Source of the DNA: Tritonibacter mobilis | Lineage (GTDB): Bacteria > Pseudomonadota > Alphaproteobacteria > Rhodobacterales > Rhodobacteraceae | DNA length: 64,000 bases | Assembly: GCF_001681715.1 (NCBI RefSeq) | Contig: NZ_LNWY01000009.1 | Coordinates: 1 to 64,000 of the forward strand | Reading direction: 5' to 3' | Part shown: positions 62,535 through 64,000 of the stretch, one piece after another | Numbering within the stretch: the first letter of the stretch is position 1 | Layout of the letters: the number at the start of each line of letters is the position of its first letter | Translations under genes and position numbers: made by a program | The notes under the pieces: generated by a model | Databases searched by the model: none | Told to the model about the DNA's origin: nothing | The model's input: only the letters and a program-made list of their open reading frames with translations

Positions 62535-63263
62535 ATGTTCGCAGGAACCCTCACCCGCAACGTCGAGACCGCAGCCGCCGAATACACCGGCATGATCCAT
62601 TCGACGCGCTTTGACATCGCCATCCAGCTCGAGGCACGGGCCAAGATGTCCGCGCGCAGCCCGGATTTTGACGTGACGGCCGTCAACAAATCAGGCCGCA
62701 AGGTGCGCATCGGCACGGCCTGGAACGAGACCGGCAATACCAGCGGTAACCCCTACATCTCGATGCAGATCGATGTCGGCTTGGGTCCGTTCCGGGTCAA
62801 CGCGGTGCAGACGAACGAGGCGCGCGCGGCCCAGAGCGGCGCGTTCGAGATCATCCCGCTGGTCTCGAACGGCCTGATGAAATCCGGCTCGATCTCGGGC
62901 GAGCTCACCGCCATGGACGCCGACAACGCCTTCACCGGCTACATCGCCAACATGATGTTCGATCTGGAGTTCATGCTGATCGAAAACAGCTACAAGACCG
63001 AGGAGACCCACCCCGACTACCGGATCGAGGTCAGCTCGCCCCGGGGCACACCGATCCGCGTCGGCTCGGCCTGGATGGCCAAGAGCAGCCGCACGGGCAA
63101 TGACTACCTGTCGCTTCTGATCAACACGCCCGATGGCGACCTGCGCGTGAACGCCGTGCAGAACGAAGAGCAGCGCGGTGGCCAGACTTTCTCGATCATT
63201 CCGTTCATCGACAGCGGTGATCAAGCGCAAGACGCGGGCGCGGGGCTGTCGCTGGTTGCCTGA
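62535..63263 (+). CDS. tandem DUF736 protein
   Basis: A 242-residue protein with two copies of the DUF736-type unit: DFDVTAVNKSGRKVRIGTAWN...LGPFRVNAVQTNEA (residues 40-100) and DYRIEVSSPRGTPIRVGSAW...GDLRVNAVQNEEQ (residues 155-218). DUF736 proteins are usually single-unit; this is a duplication. Function unknown, but they are conserved neighbours of conjugative and ArdC genes. ATG 62535 is 89 bp after the shared element. Confidence 0.88.
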   Translation: MFAGTLTRNVETAAAEYTGMIHSTRFDIAIQLEARAKMSARSPDFDVTAVNKSGRKVRIGTAWNETGNTSGNPYISMQIDVGLGPFRVNAVQTNEARAAQSGAFEIIPLVSNGLMKSGSISGELTAMDADNAFTGYIANMMFDLEFMLIENSYKTEETHPDYRIEVSSPRGTPIRVGSAWMAKSSRTGNDYLSLLINTPDGDLRVNAVQNEEQRGGQTFSIIPFIDSGDQAQDAGAGLSLVA

Positions 63264-63296
63264 TCAGCGCGCGGGGTGAGACGATCTGAACCGAAA

Positions 63297-63327
63297 GGGG
63301 AGCCGTGGGATCACGGTTCCCCTTTTT
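63297..63327 (+). terminator. rho-independent terminator after the DUF736 gene
   Basis: GGGGAGCCGTG and CACGGTTCCCC form an 11-bp stem (one GU pair) with a GGAT loop, followed by TTTTT at 63323-63327. It closes the block transcribed from the left. Confidence 0.92.
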
Positions 63328-63400
63328 CCATGTCCGTTTGCGTCAAGGACGCCACCCGCTTGCGATCTGCTGACTATGATATACGATAATATATTATTGA

Positions 63401-63955
63401 ATGGACAAGGGTAGGCGCATGGTGGCGAGACTGGGAAAAGCTCCGTGGTTCGAGAGCTTTGATGTAGACGCAGAGGTTGCAGAGCTTCTTGCTCATATCG
63501 AGCGTTGCACCGGATTTGCGCTGCCTGAACGACAGCGTGATGTCCTCATGACCCATGCAAGGGCAAAGCTCGACAGGACAAGGCAGGCAGTTCTGGAGGC
63601 CAAGGCTGCGGGAAAGCCGGTGTCCACATCGCGCCGCGCCTATCTGACCGACCTGCAGGACACGATCTTCATGGCGATCCCGGAAGAGAACCTCGCGCGG
63701 ATGCTTCTGAGCGAGCAGGTTGTGAACGATCCATCATTTTACGCGGACGCCATGCACCGTGCCGCTGCGATCAGCGAGGATGAGCTATTCATGGCGCTGT
63801 CCTCTTCGCTGAAAGACATGACAGTTCAAGACGCCCGCGCGTTCGTCTCCAAACTTTGGCACGGCACGATTGACGACAATGCCCGCAAATATGCCGAAGC
63901 GTTGAAGCGCCCCGAGCGTGAAATCATGCCGCTGCGGCCTGGGAACACCGTGTAA
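63401..63955 (+). CDS. hypothetical helical protein
   Basis: A 184-residue, mostly helical protein with a small HIERCTGFALPERQRDVLMTHARAKLDRT region and no recognised family. It lies beyond the terminator under its own AT-rich promoter area (63376-63399). ATG 63401 or 63419 could start it. Confidence 0.7.
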   Translation: MDKGRRMVARLGKAPWFESFDVDAEVAELLAHIERCTGFALPERQRDVLMTHARAKLDRTRQAVLEAKAAGKPVSTSRRAYLTDLQDTIFMAIPEENLARMLLSEQVVNDPSFYADAMHRAAAISEDELFMALSSSLKDMTVQDARAFVSKLWHGTIDDNARKYAEALKRPEREIMPLRPGNTV

Positions 63956-64000
63956 GATCGGAGCCATTCTCTTGGCTTGAGCACTACCGAGGTTGGCCGC

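Noticed and set aside
1-64000. CRISPR arrays, tRNA or rRNA genes, intact insertion sequences
   Set aside because: No regularly spaced repeats, tRNA-like cloverleaf or transposase was found on either strand.

Overview
The window looks like part of a large repABC plasmid from a marine-type alphaproteobacterium, most likely Rhodobacteraceae (Roseobacter group). I infer this from the GC-rich coding style, the single complete repA-repB-repC unit, the RHE_PE00001/DUF1612, DUF6878, DUF6915, DUF6927 and DUF736 plasmid genes, and the PrlF/YhaV and RES/DUF2384 toxin-antitoxin pairs. No tRNA, rRNA, CRISPR array or intact insertion sequence was seen.

Bases 1-35.6 kb are a copper-handling island. It holds two P1B-type Cu ATPases (4663-7173 and 26034-28379), CueR, a CopZ-like chaperone, a DUF305 protein, an ScsB/DsbD-like reductase with a DsbA/ScsC-like partner, two intact multicopper oxidases and one broken one, and four c-type cytochromes. 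It also has two L,D-transpeptidases, an OmpR-family two-component system, DUF411 and DUF2933 proteins, a Met-rich EF-hand protein, a rhodanese, an isolated Rieske protein, a CDF transporter, Lgt and a Crp/Fnr regulator. A partial cytochrome c maturation set (ccmFGHI only) sits in the middle. The run 15566 to 7523 reads as one or two minus-strand operons: regulator, kinase, L,D-transpeptidases, cytochromes, multicopper oxidase, cytochrome, DsbA. At least two control layers are visible: CueR-type dyads in 19-bp-spaced promoters, and a repeated 10-bp-spaced TGTA direct repeat that I assign by inference to the local two-component system.

Bases 36.5-41.1 kb are a mercury module (merR divergent from merT-merP-merF-like-FAD oxidoreductase-merA). 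It is followed by an ACR3-type arsenite transporter gene carrying two in-frame TGA codons. Several genes between 2.4 and 42 kb carry single frameshifts or nonsense codons: the glutaredoxin-MauE fusion, the CDF transporter, a small exported protein, the third multicopper oxidase and ACR3. This is either real decay or residual sequencing error.

Bases 42.4-48.6 kb carry a DUF1612 helix-turn-helix protein, a serine recombinase and the repABC replicon, with a well-formed antisense ctRNA between repB and repC and two perfect 16-bp palindromic parS candidates just after repC. Bases 48.6-64 kb are plasmid backbone: RES toxin/antitoxin, ArdC-like antirestriction metalloprotease, DUF3768, a large ParB-like protein, DUF3085-like and DUF6927 proteins, PrlF/YhaV, a possible third small antitoxin, a 1420-residue methyltransferase/strawberry-notch helicase fusion, DUF6878, DUF6915 and a duplicated DUF736. 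Six intergenic regions in this block share a short hairpin-forming element related to GAAAGTGGGCTTT. With the antirestriction gene content this suggests a coordinately controlled, possibly conjugative leading-region block, which is the most interesting undescribed feature here.
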